Shown here piece by piece: positions 11,094-22,142 of a stretch of DNA of 64,000 nucleotides. Position numbers and translations under genes: made by a program. How positions within the stretch are numbered: the stretch's first letter is position 1; each line of letters begins with the position of its first letter. Below the pieces are notes generated by a model, which saw only the letters and a program-made list of their open reading frames with translations, did not search any database and was not told where the DNA came from. The DNA is taken from assembly GCA_047967505.1 (NCBI GenBank), contig CM106538.1; one strand, written 5' to 3'. The DNA is from Dipteris shenzhenensis (lineage: Eukaryota; Polypodiophyta; Polypodiopsida; Gleicheniales).

Positions 11094-12049
11094 GTGAGCT
11101 ATTTTAAGTCAACGTATTATTTCTTATTTTACCAAGTTGTGATCCCTACCATATGCTGAGATTAGCACCTTCACTACTGCACAAATAGCTTAACGTTTCC
11201 TTTCCAAAGGTATACATGAATGTATTTTTGTGCATGCAAATGTTTGCAGGCTCTGATTGTGGAGGTTCTTTAAGTTCTAGAGTCTTTGTTGTATTCCTCT
11301 GCCTTGCACTTTAGCGGAAGTGTGCATACAAGGAATGTTTGTTGAATTTGGTTTTTGCAATGATAACTTTACCCTGGCTTGGCATAAGCTGCTGTGAAGA
11401 TGTTTTCCCCAAATAAACTCAAAAAGTGTTGTTGTATAGTCCATAAAGTTGTTGAAGAGTTATCATGGACATGAAAGTGCCTTGTACATTTGAAATAAGG
11501 TCGCTGAATGGAGATAACTTATGTGTGTATATCACATGGTTAAACAACGTCCAATTCAGCCTCAAATAAAATAAAACAATGGAAAGTAGCATTTGTTGGA
11601 GCTATAATATAACTTAGATAAACTAAGAAAGAAGAGACTCCGTGGGTCTTTAGAAACCCAGTATAGCTGCTTATGCTTGGCAGCACTGATGACGACATAA
11701 GTGTTGCTTTGCTTGCTAAGTATGTCTTCCTTTTGTTTTTCATAAAATCTTTTGTTTACCTCTTTTTTCTTCTCTTTCATTTTCTCTTTTATTTTTTGTG
11801 TAGATTTTTGATCTTTAGAATCTAAATTTGTATGATTGGACTTATTCTACTCTTCCAAAGGTATATATAAGAAAGATGAGACAACTCAATAAAGTTGCGG
11901 ATGCTATTTGCAGTCGTGTGACAGGTAACATGCTAAAATGTTAGTTGACATGGCAAGCATGGTGTGACTCAACCATAGGTTGAGTTAGTAGGTGTGTGCG
12001 CTCTTAACGGTAGTTAATGGTCGAGTTAGGGTTTTATCTTGTTGACACC
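11094..12049 (+). other. Intron sequence, nothing recognised
   Basis: AT-rich DNA. I see no coding remnant, terminal repeat or array. Confidence 0.6.
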
Positions 12050-13240
12050 CTTTTCACACTCACTCCATTTTGAATTTGATGAGTTTTTCATCCAGCTACT
12101 TGCATTCTTGCTCGCATGCCTCCGTTCACTTTCAGCTCTGTTTGTCCATCTGATTCAGGATGATAAGATAACTCATGTTGAGCTTAGTGTCCAATTTCTT
12201 GAACACTAGACGCTTTTGGGATCCAGGTCACTAATGATCTCAACTGGTAACCCACTACCCACACGGCATCTTGCCCATGGCTGCATGGCAATCCAACAAT
12301 AAAGGCCATGGAGATACTTTCCCATTTCATATCTAGGATGTCAAATGGATGCAGCTAGCCACCTTTTCTCAACTATTTTGCCTTTTTGACTTGGCTTTGC
12401 TTCCATTCTTGGCCCTAACATTCTATATCAGTCCGCATGTGCGGCCAATAAAAATCTTGCTTGACTAAAGCCAACATCCGTTGAATACGAGGGTGTCCCA
12501 CACAAGGGGTGTTACGACATTCAAAAATGACTTTCTTCCTCATATCCTTGACATCTAACAAGCATACTAGCTTTTCGGAATAAGACATCATTCCGCATAG
12601 AATACTTATCTTAGATTTCTTTCCGCTCAGGCCATCTTGTCATTCAGCCACGTAGATCCGATGCATTATATAAGTAACCTAGTGATGTGCTGTCAACACA
12701 CTGCAATCTTGAAGCAATAAAGATAATGCCTCTATTTCTTTAAAGCATGCGCAAGGGCATAAAGCTCTTTCTCATGTGTAGGATACGTGACCTATACCAA
12801 AATCAGCTTTTGGCTTACAAAAGCTACAAGTCTTAGCTCCTTAAACAGTGCTGCTCCAATGGCACGATCACAAGCATCTATCTCAACCCCAAATGGCTTG
12901 CTCGGATCTACAAATAAGCAACATTGGCACAATGGTTACTGCAGATCCTCAAAGCATGGATCTAGATCATTTTTCCAGACCGTGGTCTCGTAATTAAACT
13001 TTCTTTTTTTTTAAATCTTTCAAAAAATAAGACTGGTACCATGATGACAACATGATGATAAACTTTCCAGATACGAACAAAAAATGGCATTCATCATTTG
13101 TTGGAAATTAGCAGGTATATTAGTGGGCTCAAAGGACAGCACCAAGAACTCATAATGGTTGTATCGTGTACAGAAACTTGTCTTAGCGACATCTTCCTCC
13201 CTAATGGGCCAAATTGAGGTATCGGTATGAGAGGGTGCAC
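12050..13240 (-). pseudogene. Ty3/Gypsy pol remnant (RT-RNase H-integrase)
   Basis: Read on the minus strand from about 13240 downwards, one finds in order: reverse transcriptase (IREEDVAKTSFCTRYNHYEF, then NIPANFQQMMNAIF) at about 13230-13060; RNase H (PSKPFGVEIDACDRAIGAAL, THEKELYALAHAL) at about 12930-12740; the H2C2 integrase zinc region (GHPRIQRMLALVKQDFYWPH) near 12500; and an integrase core trace (SYHPESDGQTE) near 12160. Many stops and frameshifts are present and no LTR was found. This order is typical of Metaviridae and identifies a dead Gypsy fragment. Confidence 0.8.
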
Positions 13241-14470
13241 CACAAAATTATAATTGGTGTTGTGACGAAGGCAAGAGGGTCCCATAATGCACTCGACTAT
13301 ATTGTGACCAATTGAATGAGGGTAGCATGTTTCACTTTTTAAACCTGGCCATCTGTGTAGTTTGTTATAGAGGAGTAGGTCGTGATTGGTGCACATATCT
13401 AGCAGATGTCTCCTATACTTTGTGATGGGAATTTATGATGTGTGTCCTTTGATCTATGGTTGAATTGACGAGTTGTAGGTTGGATAGTTCTAAAACATCA
13501 ATGCATCTCTGATTCGGGCAATGAAGTCCCCCATGAATAGTACCTCCCCTAGTTGTCTATAGCTCTGGATGTTGTCATAAAGTACCAAGAAAGGTGAGAC
13601 TTGCCCTCTACCTAAGTTTATCCCGGCATAGTTATATGTGTGTCAGCATGCTACAACCTATACGTATGTGATTTGGTGTCTCATAAATTGGATCCATATA
13701 TATCGGTCATGTTTATCCATACTAGTTGACTATGATCTGTGTCTGTAAGTGGTATCAAAATAGAATTGCCACTCCTCGTGAGCCTTCCACACATCCATCT
13801 ATGCGAGCCTTTGACCTGAAAGTGGAGTGCAATGTATACCCTTGTACTATGGGTAATACTCTCTTTAGTCTTTCGTGTGTCTTAGTGATAATTATGAGAT
13901 CTTATCCCGAAAAGATTCATGGAGCAGCCCTATTATTACCATTTTACCTTGTTCTTTGTATAGCATAAATGTGACGGGCTGACCGCATTGAATCCAACAA
14001 TCTTCTCCTGTGAGACCGTACTGAATGTAACCTCTCTTCTATTCGTCTCACCATCTTCTGTATCCACTCAACCAAGAACTTAAGGATCTATTCTTGAGCA
14101 AGGGAAAAATAGCTTAATCAAATAATCCATGCATTATCCCAGACCATGACACAATTGATGGATCTTAACCAATGTGCCCCAAGGAAGAAAATCATTTAAA
14201 AAGCAAGAAGTAGGGGTAAATTAGCAAAGCCATCCTTTTCCCATCTATTTAAAATTGAGAGTTGACCATCTATGCATCACTCACAGTGTCCCATAACCAA
14301 GATTCAGTCTATCATCTAATGGCGGAGGACCTGTTGACTAGACTTGGCCGAGGACATGACCGGTACCACAACATGACCGGACCTACTGTGGTACGGGACG
14401 GGACCAGGACCTCCTTTTGTGTGGGATTGGAGCACGACCTCATATGGTATAAGATTGGACCAAGTTACCT
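13241..14470 (+). other. Intron sequence, nothing recognised
   Basis: No recognisable protein. The part 14262-14470 keeps an open frame directly before the histone-like fragment but resembles nothing I know. Confidence 0.5.
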
Positions 14471-14871
14471 GTGGTACATGACAGAGAAGCGATGTGGACA
14501 TATCTAGCCCACCGCCAGCAATCATCTCGCCGTCCAGTCCCAAGGAGAGCACAACAGCCACAGCGCCGTCTAGCCCCAGGGAGAGGACAACATCCACCAA
14601 TACATCCAGGCCAAAGAGGTCCTCCTCCAGTGAAGAGGTATAGGTTTAAACCAGGCACCGTGGTACTTCAAGAGATACGGAAGCACCAAAAGTCTGTGGA
14701 GCTCCTCATCCCAAAGGCAAGCTTTGCAAGGGTAGTGCGCGAGGTCATATAGGACCTCAACCAAAGCGCAATGTCTAGGTGGTACAGGAGAGGGATAGTA
14801 AAGGCCCCTCGGCATATTTTGGTAGATGCCCGTCAAGGAGTCACTGCCGATGTAGAAGCCAAATTATCATA
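14471..14871 (+). pseudogene. CENH3-like histone H3 fragment
   Basis: The frame 14471-14752 encodes an Arg/Pro/Gln-rich tail and then [20 protein letters not shown] and [17 protein letters not shown]. About 24 of 35 positions equal canonical H3 from RFRPGT to VREI (alignment by eye). LLIP.ASF is the form found in the centromeric variant CENH3 rather than LLIRKLPF of canonical H3. After one stop (TAG at 14750) the frame continues to SRW, like the NRW that follows the longer loop 1 of CENH3. The next helix (about 14800-14871) is at best weakly recognisable (HILVDA, then AKL). So the tail, alpha-N and alpha-1 are visible and the rest is decayed. No intron is evident inside the visible part, so it may be a retrocopy or a captured piece. 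It could also be an exon of an unrecognised gene. Confidence 0.65.
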
Positions 14872-15387
14872 AGAGATATCGTGGGTGAGCGGTATCCTGG
14901 AGAGGGAGGACCATCCACCAATGGGGAGGGAGAAGTATCATAGCAGTCAATGGAGGGACTGCCAGAGATGAGAGACGGGAGGTATCATTGTGGTGATGCC
15001 TAATGGAATGTGGAGTGCTCTGAATGCAAGAGGATTTGTGACTAATATGTAATCCCTTTCAGTGTCTTCCAAGTAATAAAGAAATACCGAAGGCCAATCT
15101 GTGTCCTTGGTCTTGATCAAAAGCAATCTAGCTCCCAATTTGTATTTGAAATATTTGTTGAGTTTTATTAATGTGAAAGCATTGGGTGGTTAATTGTCTT
15201 TTCTTTACTACCCTCTTGTTGGCCTTGAGGCTAGTGTCACTCCATCTGTTCTTCTTGTAAGCTGTCGTGCCCTTCGAGGAGTATCTGGCTACTGTAGGCT
15301 GCCTCAGGCTGTTGGGCACTTTGTGGGGAGGCCTAAGGTGGCCCCTGAGTAAACGGCACTGTGGTCCAACTAATAGTGCCTTGAATA
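14872..15387 (+). other. Intron sequence before the Copia element
   Basis: Nothing recognised. The last five bases (15383-15387, GAATA) are the left target-site duplication of the Copia insertion. Confidence 0.6.
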
Positions 15388-15616
15388 TGTTAGAATTATT
15401 ATTATATTCTAGCAGTGACCAATGCAATGTAATAAGTAGGTTAGGGACACTTTTCCCTCTTTAGAGGTTTTTTCCCTTGACCCCAGTTAGTTCACTAACT
15501 ACAGTTAGTGAAGGATAAGGTTTTGTCACCTAGACAAAACCTTTCCCTTGCTTTTGTATTACTTCATCTATTGCAACTTACGTTCAACACTCTCTTGCTC
15601 TCTCTCTTTTCCTTCA
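15388..15616 (+). repeat. Copia 5' LTR
   Basis: 229 bp, TG...CA. It contains the word pair TTTTGTCAC(C/T)TAGACAAAAC (an inverted repeat) and a CT-rich 3' end. It is nearly identical to 18888-19120. Confidence 0.95.
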
Positions 15617-15618
15617 TT

Positions 15619-15630
15619 TGGTATCAGAGC
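15619..15630 (+). promoter_or_regulatory. Copia primer binding site (initiator tRNA-Met)
   Basis: TGGTATCAGAGC, the classic complement of plant initiator Met-tRNA, lies two bases after the LTR end. Confidence 0.93.
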
Positions 15631-15674
15631 AGAGTCTGCTTGACCTTCTTCCTGCTCAACAGCCCCTTGCCTCC

Positions 15675-16145
15675 AGCTCTCATCCGTACAGCCCGTCCGT
15701 ACAATCTGTACGGATTGATTCCGTACAGCCGTATAGCAGCCCATGCTTCAGTTGTCAAGCTCAGGAAGCTCCTACTCCCGTACAGCCATGCATTCCATAC
15801 CTTGTCCGTATAGGTGCTGTGCATCGCCCGTACAGTTCGTCGTACAGTTGCGCCTTTAGTCCGTACTGCCGTACAGCTGCGCCAACAGAGTCGTGGCAGC
15901 CGTACAGCCGGCATTTCGTACATATGCTCCAGGACCGTACTGCGTTCCGTCGTACGAATCAGCGTCGTATTCCGTACATGCAGCTGGCCGTACAGTACCT
16001 GCACTAGCCCATACATATGCGCCTTCGTACATCCGTCGTACTGTTCCGTACATCTATTGTCAGCGCACGGTACAGGTATCCATACACTATACAGATTCCG
16101 TACACACTCTTGCATTCAGCACATTTGCAGGAGTCCGTACTTCCT
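15675..16145 (+). repeat. CCGTACAG word cluster in the Copia leader
   Basis: About 19 CGTAC words, mostly as CCGTACAG, CCGTACTG or TCGTACA, are packed into about 470 bp of untranslated leader with irregular spacing. It is a dispersed array of short words, not a clean tandem repeat. Open frames that cross it have no family resemblance. Confidence 0.8.
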
Positions 16146-16224
16146 TTGGTGCATTTACAGGTTTTCTGAGCAGGTATCTTTGTTTGCAGAGAAATTGGGA
16201 CCTCTGGATGATTTGCAGGCACAT

Positions 16225-16460
16225 TGCAAGTTTGGGGCTTTTGTTCATTTTTTGGCACACATTGCAAGCAAATTGCAAAGATTGGCTAAGAAATTGGGGC
16301 TTTTGCACGAGATACTATTTGGGTGAAATTTGGCTCAATTTCAGCTCAAAATTTGGGGCTTTTAGTTTTGCACTACAATTTCTTGCGTCTTTGGGGCTTT
16401 TAGGCAATTTGCCCTCTTGTGGATGCAATTTCCCTGAAGAAATTGGGGCTTTTGGCATTC
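16225..16460 (+). repeat. ATTTGGGGCTTTT repeats in the Copia leader
   Basis: Five copies of TTGGGGCTTTT lie near 16232, 16293, 16353, 16391 and 16442, about 40-60 bp apart, between the CCGTACAG cluster and gag. Confidence 0.8.
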
Positions 16461-16682
16461 GGATGCAATTTGGCAGTGTAAAAGCATTTTGAGGGTTTTG
16501 CAGGCAGTTTTGGAGAGCATTTGCAGGATAGTTGAAGTGCACTTTGAGCCTTTGACAGGCTGTGACAATATTTGTCACTGTGGGCAGATTTGTCTTTGCA
16601 GATTTTACTTGTGCATTTTATATCCCAGGAAGGGATTTCACTTGATCAGTCTGCTGTTTTTTTTTGAGATTATGTGGTGAAT

Positions 16683-17590
16683 ATGGCTCAGAACAACTCC
16701 AATGAAGTGTTCGGGGTTCTCACATAGGAAGATAAGTTGGATGGCACCAACTACTCCTTGTGGAGTTTCATGGTTCGCAATATCTTGGTTGGCAGATATC
16801 TTTGGGATTATGTCAATGGAGATGAAGCAAGACTAGATACAACAACTACACCTGTCACTCCTACAGCTAGAGGCAGGGGTAGAGGAACAAATGCAGCACA
16901 AGTAGTTGGAGCAGCCGTTCCAGGAGCTCCCACAGTAGAGCAGAAAAGATGGGACTTTAGAGATGCACAAGCTCTTTCAGTAATTTCTCTTTCTGTCTAT
17001 ACCTCATATTCGGTCATGCAAGACATCTATGGCAGCTTGGGAGATACTAGAAAGTATGTTTGCAGCAAGAAATGATGCCAAGGTTTCCTTTCTGAAGCGA
17101 GAACTTTCCCATACGCATATGGAGGAGGAAAATTCCATGAATTCTCACCTCACAAGGCTTCAGGACCTTAGGGAACAATTGCTGAATATTGATGAAGTCA
17201 TTCCGGATTCAGAGATGATCACGACCACTCTGAACTCTCTTCTTGAGTCCTATCTCGGTTTCCACACCTCGCCGAATTTGTCATTGAGGGGGGGCAGCAA
17301 TCCTCTCTCCTTTCATGAGTTGGTAGGACTTCTGTTGCAGGAGGAACAAACTCGCAGAAATATGGCAACCCGGGCTGGCGAGCATGCTATGCTCTCCAAG
17401 TTCAAGTCCAAGGGTAAAGGGCAGTAAAAGCCACATGCCAATTAGCCCACACATCAGCATAAAGCTGATTTTGGACAGCCTTCTTATAAGGCAAAGGGTG
17501 ACACAAATAAGCAGAAAAAGAAGGGCATCTGTCATTATTGCAAGAAGCCAGGTCATTATATTGGAGAGTGCAAGAGGCACATAGCCAAAG
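16683..17590 (+). pseudogene. Copia gag with zinc knuckle, decayed
   Basis: It starts at ATG 16683 (MAQNNSNEVFGVLT), meets a TAG at 16725, and continues in frame with KLDGTNYSLWSFMVRNILVG, the usual Copia gag N-terminus (DUF4219/UBN2 type). A frameshift near 17040 moves to a second frame carrying the gag core (AAWEILESMF, RELSHTHMEEENSMNSHLTR). The CCHC knuckle CHYCKKPGHYIGEC lies at 17530-17571. Gag would form the particle and bind RNA. This copy is broken by at least one stop and one frameshift. Confidence 0.88.
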
Positions 17591-17817
17591 AGAAGAAAAT
17601 GGATTCCGGTATGGCTGTGTCAAATGCATCAGTTCCACATTCTCATGATGGAGGAGATGTTGCAGCCAACTTTGTTGAAGAGCACTGTGCCTTTCTGTCT
17701 TACACTTCAGATTTTTCAGTGGGTAGTTCTGATATTATAGGCACTAATAATGATGACCCGTATGCTTTCTTGACTTGCAGTTATGATCCTTAAAAGGATG
17801 CATGCTCTTTTAGCGTT

Positions 17818-17960
17818 GATGAGACACTTCATACTTGGTATTTTGACAGTGGTGCTTCAAAGCACATCACTTCCAGAGTCTGTTTGTATCTTTGCATTCT
17901 CCACCCACAAAAAAGAAGGCAACTTGTGCGAATAATTCTTCTTATTTAGTGTGTGGAGTG
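17818..17960 (+). pseudogene. Copia aspartic protease start
   Basis: TLHTWYFDSGASKHITS gives the retroviral-type protease active site DSGA at 17845-17856. The frame is lost soon after, where the internal deletion begins. Confidence 0.85.
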
Positions 17961-18887
17961 GGAGACATTATTCAAAAATTGATGCCTTTCTAACCAGCAA
18001 GGGGCTGCACAATAGTCCAACTGAGAGCACCCTCTACATCAAGAAGGATGGGGGGGATATTTTGGTCATCATTCTTTATGTAGATGACATGCTGCTTACC
18101 GGATCAAATGAGGAAGTAATTGCAGATTTCAAAGTCCAATTGAAAGCTACATTTGATATGTCAAAGACTTGGGCTTGTTACATTTCTTTTTGGGGATCCA
18201 GTTTATTCAAGAGAAACATGGCATTGTTATGTCTCAGTCCAAGTATGTTCAAGAGCTCTTGGACAGATTCAACATGCATGATTGCAAGCCTATGTCTACT
18301 CCCATGGAGCCGGGGTTGAAGCTTACAATGCATGATGCAGGTGAATCAATTGATGTCACACTCTATAGCCAGGCTGTCGGATGCCTCATTTATCTCTGCA
18401 ATACACGACCTGATATTAAGTTTTCAGTTTCTCAGGTGAGTAGGTATATGCACAGCCCAAAGATTATGCATTGGCAGGCTGAAAAACGCATCGTCCGTTA
18501 CTTGCAAGGTACAAAGTCTTTTGGCTTGATGTTTCCTAGGGGGGGTGACTTGCAAATGCATGCTTACAGTGACTCAGATTGGGATGGAGACTATGATACT
18601 AGGCAGTCCACCAGTGGGAATTGTTTCTTTCTAGGACATGCTTGCATTTCTTGGTTGAGCAAGAAACAATCTACAGTGGTCGGAGGGTCCTTCTTCGATT
18701 CTCACTGATAGTCAGAGTGCTATAGCAGTGGCAAAGAATCTTGTGTTTCATGCTCGCACGAAGCACATTGAGGTTCACTATCACTATGTCAAAGAGAAGT
18801 TGCATGCAGGAGAGATCAGTATGATCTCTGTGTCAACACATGACAATGTATCATTTCCTTGAACATGACATTGGCACTGCAGGGGGG
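17961..18887 (+). pseudogene. Copia reverse transcriptase (C-terminal half) and RNase H
   Basis: The sequence enters in the middle of RT (HYSKIDAFLTSKGLHNSPTE, LYIKKDGGDILVIILYVDD). The catalytic YVDD lies at 18077-18088. After a frameshift near 18170 it continues LLHFFLGIQFIQEKHGIVMS, LLDRFNMHDCKP, DVTLYSQAVGCLIYLCNTRP and the RNase H part DSDWDGDYDTRQSTSGNCFF, ISWLSKKQSTVV. The expected S(S/T)EAEY is replaced by a short deletion at about 18690. The frame then resumes with SQSAIAVAKN.VFHARTKHIEV near 18713-18775. Integrase and the RT N-terminal part are absent, so the element is non-autonomous. Confidence 0.9.
18881..18887 (+). promoter_or_regulatory. Copia polypurine tract
   Basis: AGGGGGG directly before the TG of the 3' LTR, the usual plus-strand primer position. 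Confidence 0.85.
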
Positions 18888-19120
18888 TGTTAGAATTATT
18901 ATTATATTCTAGCAGCGACCAATGCAATGTAATAAGTAGGTTAGGGGCACTTTTCCCTCTTTAGAGTTTTTTCCCCTTGACCCCAGTTAGTTCACTAACT
19001 AGGGTTAGTGAAGGATAAGGTTTTGTCACTTAGACAAAACCTTTCCCCTGCTTTTGTTTTATTTACTTCATCTATTGCAACTTACGTTCAACACTCTCTT
19101 GCTCTCTCTCTTTTCCTTCA
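18888..19120 (+). repeat. Copia 3' LTR
   Basis: 233 bp. It differs from the 5' LTR by a handful of substitutions and a 4 bp indel in the T-rich part, and is followed by TSD GAATA. Confidence 0.95.
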
Positions 19121-19125
19121 GAATA

Positions 19126-20204
19126 GGCTGCTATTTCAGGAACTTAACGAAGGCAAGGGGCTAGGAGGAGAAGGGGCTGATTCGTGTTTTTTTTTTTCCC
19201 CGGGGGGGGGGGGGATGGAGTAAGGGGCGACTGAGGAAGTCTAAAGAGTCCCATAAGACTAAAACCCCGCATTGGGGAAGTAGAGGTGTCTAGCACCCCC
19301 CAAGGGGTCTAATGGAAACTAAACTGAAAAACACTTATATAGAATGTCTGCTGGTCTTGAAGGAATCGTGTCAATGATGCTAAATGAGGAAATGTGACTG
19401 TCCCACCATCTGCCATACGGAAATGAGCTCTTTGTGGGCCCAATTGGGGTCCCATTGGGAGTCTTGGTGTTGTATTGTTGGCATCGAATGCCATCATGAA
19501 CTCGCTTCGCACAGTGATGCTGCTATGAAGGTGCTGTGATGGGACGCGAGTTTGTAGGCTCTGTGCAAGTCTCTAGCAGGTTTGGAGCCTTTTGAGAATA
19601 TAGGACTAGCTTTGTCCTTTCTATGCACTGCTGTAAGCGCATGTGATCCTGTCTACAATGGTAGAGGCCCTGTTCGTCCTCGTAATCTTTGACCAAAAAA
19701 TGAGTTGTAGCCTGAAAATGGTGTCATCTCATCAAGCGTGGAGCTTTGAGTCGAGAATAATTCGGGGGGTGTGTGCAAAATAAAGACGCAGCTCTTCGTG
19801 TTTGTTTCTCGGGAGAACTGACCTTGACAACAACCCTTGGTCTGGCAAGAAGGGCTCACATGGCAGCACCTTCAAACCCCACTTTGGTTAAGATTAAGCT
19901 CTCTCCACAAGACAAGCAGCAGGTCAAGTTTGAAGTAGAGCCTTTGAAACCGGCCTCTAATCACTCAGAGGGTAGTGGAACTAAACCTTTAATCACTTCA
20001 GCACTTATTTACAGCTCACAAAGCATATATCACAACCATTAACCATTGCATGATCACCATTTGGCATTTACACATTTGTTCACAAACAAAACCACTGAAA
20101 AAGGGATGGAGGCTAGAATGCCCCTGCTCAACAAACATAGACAAGTGCACCCGATTGGCCCCAAACACCGTGGCGCCCCTTTCGGAATTTTTTTATATTT
20201 CACA
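19126..20204 (+). other. Unassigned sequence between Copia and the deleted Gypsy
   Basis: A T10/C4/G13 homopolymer cluster lies at 19188-19214. The rest shows no protein I recognise. The part 19650-20204 may be the outer portion of the Gypsy 3' LTR, since the other LTR is cut off by a deletion and the LTR end cannot be fixed. Confidence 0.4.
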
Positions 20205-21546
20205 GTGAAATGATTACAATTTGCATCTGGGAGACCTTCCGTGCAACTGAGCACGCAGCCCCAATTCACTAAGCCTTCGCAAGGCTTTCAAGCATAGAAC
20301 ACCATCAGATAAGTGCACTTAACCCATAGGCTCAACCCAAAGGCATTCTCTTTTCTGAGTGCAATTCCATTGGCTATCCAGATGCAATCACACTGCACCC
20401 CAGCTGCACTCTCTTTGAGTGGTTTCCAGATGGCATTCACAAAGCTTTTCAAAGCTCCAAAATAAAATCAGCAAAGTACCCAACCAAAGAATGACTCATG
20501 TAGCACTGCTTGGGCACCTGTGAGCCAAGAAAGAGGCGGCATGCGAAACCAACCAATAGCTTATGGCAAAAAGAAATTGCAGCAGCAAAATCACAACTCA
20601 CCAAGTCCTGAAAACTCGAACTAAGTCCTCAATCGCCAAGAGGACGTAGTAGCCAATGCCTAATTGCATTCTCAGCCAAAGAGGAGTGCAAAGGCATGAA
20701 GAAAGAGCATTTACAAGAGCCGACCAGCAAGAATTCCACTGAAAAATGTGAAAAGAAGCACTTCTGTCGTGAAGAAGTGGGAGTTCTTGGGCTCAAAAGA
20801 AGCGTGCTTCAGAGAGGAATGCATTGAGAAGGTTTTGGAGAAGTTTCATCGCCGAAAAGTCCTCCAAAACTGAGAAAAACCAGTCAACCAGCGGGTGGGA
20901 CCACTCGAAATTCAACAGAAAGCTGTAGCTTTGCAAGAGGAGAGGCCCAGGAGGCGGTAGAAGCAAAAAGGTCCAGAAGAAGCCACTTTTGCAAATTCGA
21001 CCAGCAAAAGAAGTGCTCAGCTCTGCCCGTTCTACCAAACGCACGGAGGGAAAAGCATATCACTACGAACGGGAGGCAGAGGGGAAGCCATCGGGCTAAA
21101 CGGAAGTTGAGGAATCCAAATGGGTGAGGAGTTATCAAGAAAAACGGAATTCAGTTGAAGGAGGCTGAAAAACCAGTCCAAAAATCTCAACAAAGGGAGA
21201 AGATGAGAGAGAAAACCACACATGTGAAGTTTAGAAGGCCCAGGAAGGTCCAAGAATGGCAAAGGAGCATGTAGAAGGCACTAGAGCCACCTGGAACTCT
21301 AGGGGGGGCCACTGAAGGTACATGGCCCTCTAGGGGCCCATTAAAAATGCCACATCATCATTTTCCAACAACCACTCTTTTAATTCCTTGGAATGCCTTT
21401 GGGCCTAGGGATTAATTACGCTTATGTGCTAGGCACCATGCTGCGTTTAATTACACATTATTAAGCCCACGCTTGGACTTTTAAAACCAAAGTTGTCACG
21501 GTCTTGTAGTACATTAAAGTACTTAGAATTTCACCCCCCCGTGACA
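20205..21546 (-). repeat. Gypsy 3' LTR
   Basis: On the minus strand it starts TGTCACGGGGGGGTG right after the PPT. It is nearly the same as 22142-23582. The common sequence stops at about 20205, where the other copy is joined to pol, so the true LTR end may lie further down. Confidence 0.8.
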
Positions 21547-21764
21547 TACCCCTCTCTTGAAACAACAAAGCACAGTTTGCTGCTCCAAAACACAGGAGTG
21601 AGCATGAAATATAGCATGAAAGAGTATACAAGAAATCCGCAGCTTTAGTATACAGAGACAGTGAAAATATGGCTAGGAGAGACACGCATCCCTCCATATA
21701 CACTGCTCAAAATCTATGTGATCCTCGACGATCAATAGTCAAGATGCATCAATATCATGTAGTC

Positions 21765-22142
21765 TCACTGCAGAAATACTGTCAGCTCAGAATCTCGGAT
21801 GAAACACACGGTGTCATCAAGCGATCTCATGAAATCACGGTGAGCCCGTCTGTACGGAGGGAGTGGAGGTGCTACCCCCCTCTCGAACACCAGGTAATGC
21901 TCCAGACGCTCTGCTGAACTACCTGTAGGAGCCCAGACCGCAGTCGGCTCTAATTGGAAAGCATCAAGGTAAAGCTGCAATATCCTAGGTGAATCTGCCA
22001 GTTCACCTTCCTCCATCCATTTCGCATCAAGTGATGGGTAATTTTGAAACTTTACCAAGTAGCGACGGATAATTTTACCCTTGAGCTTTCTATCTCTGTG
22101 TGCCAAAATCGGCTCTGGGACCAGAAGTTCATCCAGTTCTTT
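21765..22142 (-). pseudogene. Gypsy integrase C-terminus with chromodomain
   Basis: An open frame (22211-21765) starts within the LTR copy and then reads KELDELLVPEPILAHRDRKL, IIRRYLVKFQNYPSLDAKWM and ADSPRILQLYLDAFQLEPT. The R-Y-LVKF...Y....AKW pattern is the chromodomain found at the C terminus of plant chromovirus integrases, thought to guide integration through histone marks. The same domain is seen in the + element at 62630-62840. The fused LTR-derived start shows that the joining point is a deletion junction. Confidence 0.83.

Larger units (their letters stand above)
15388..19120 (+). mobile_element. Ty1/Copia retrotransposon, internally deleted, complete ends
   Basis: Both LTRs begin TGTTAGAATT and end CCTTCA. 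They are flanked by the direct repeat GAATA (15383-15387 and 19121-19125), so this is a true bounded insertion. The order is LTR, PBS, a long repeat-rich leader, gag, protease, a deletion that removes integrase and the start of RT, then the RT C-terminal half, RNase H and the PPT. At 3.7 kb it is shorter than a usual 5 kb Copia. It lies in MED16 orientation. The LTRs differ at about ten sites, so the insertion is fairly recent compared with its neighbours. Confidence 0.95.

Noticed and set aside
14316-14836. Minus-strand frames opposite the histone fragment
   Set aside because: They are shadows of the + strand reading, which alone shows a protein family.
15619-15650. tRNA gene
   Set aside because: TGGTATCAGAGC is a primer binding site next to an LTR. 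No cloverleaf can be drawn around it.
15675-16145. CRISPR-like or satellite array
   Set aside because: Spacing is irregular, the words are short and degenerate, and the stretch sits between a Copia PBS and gag in a plant nuclear gene.
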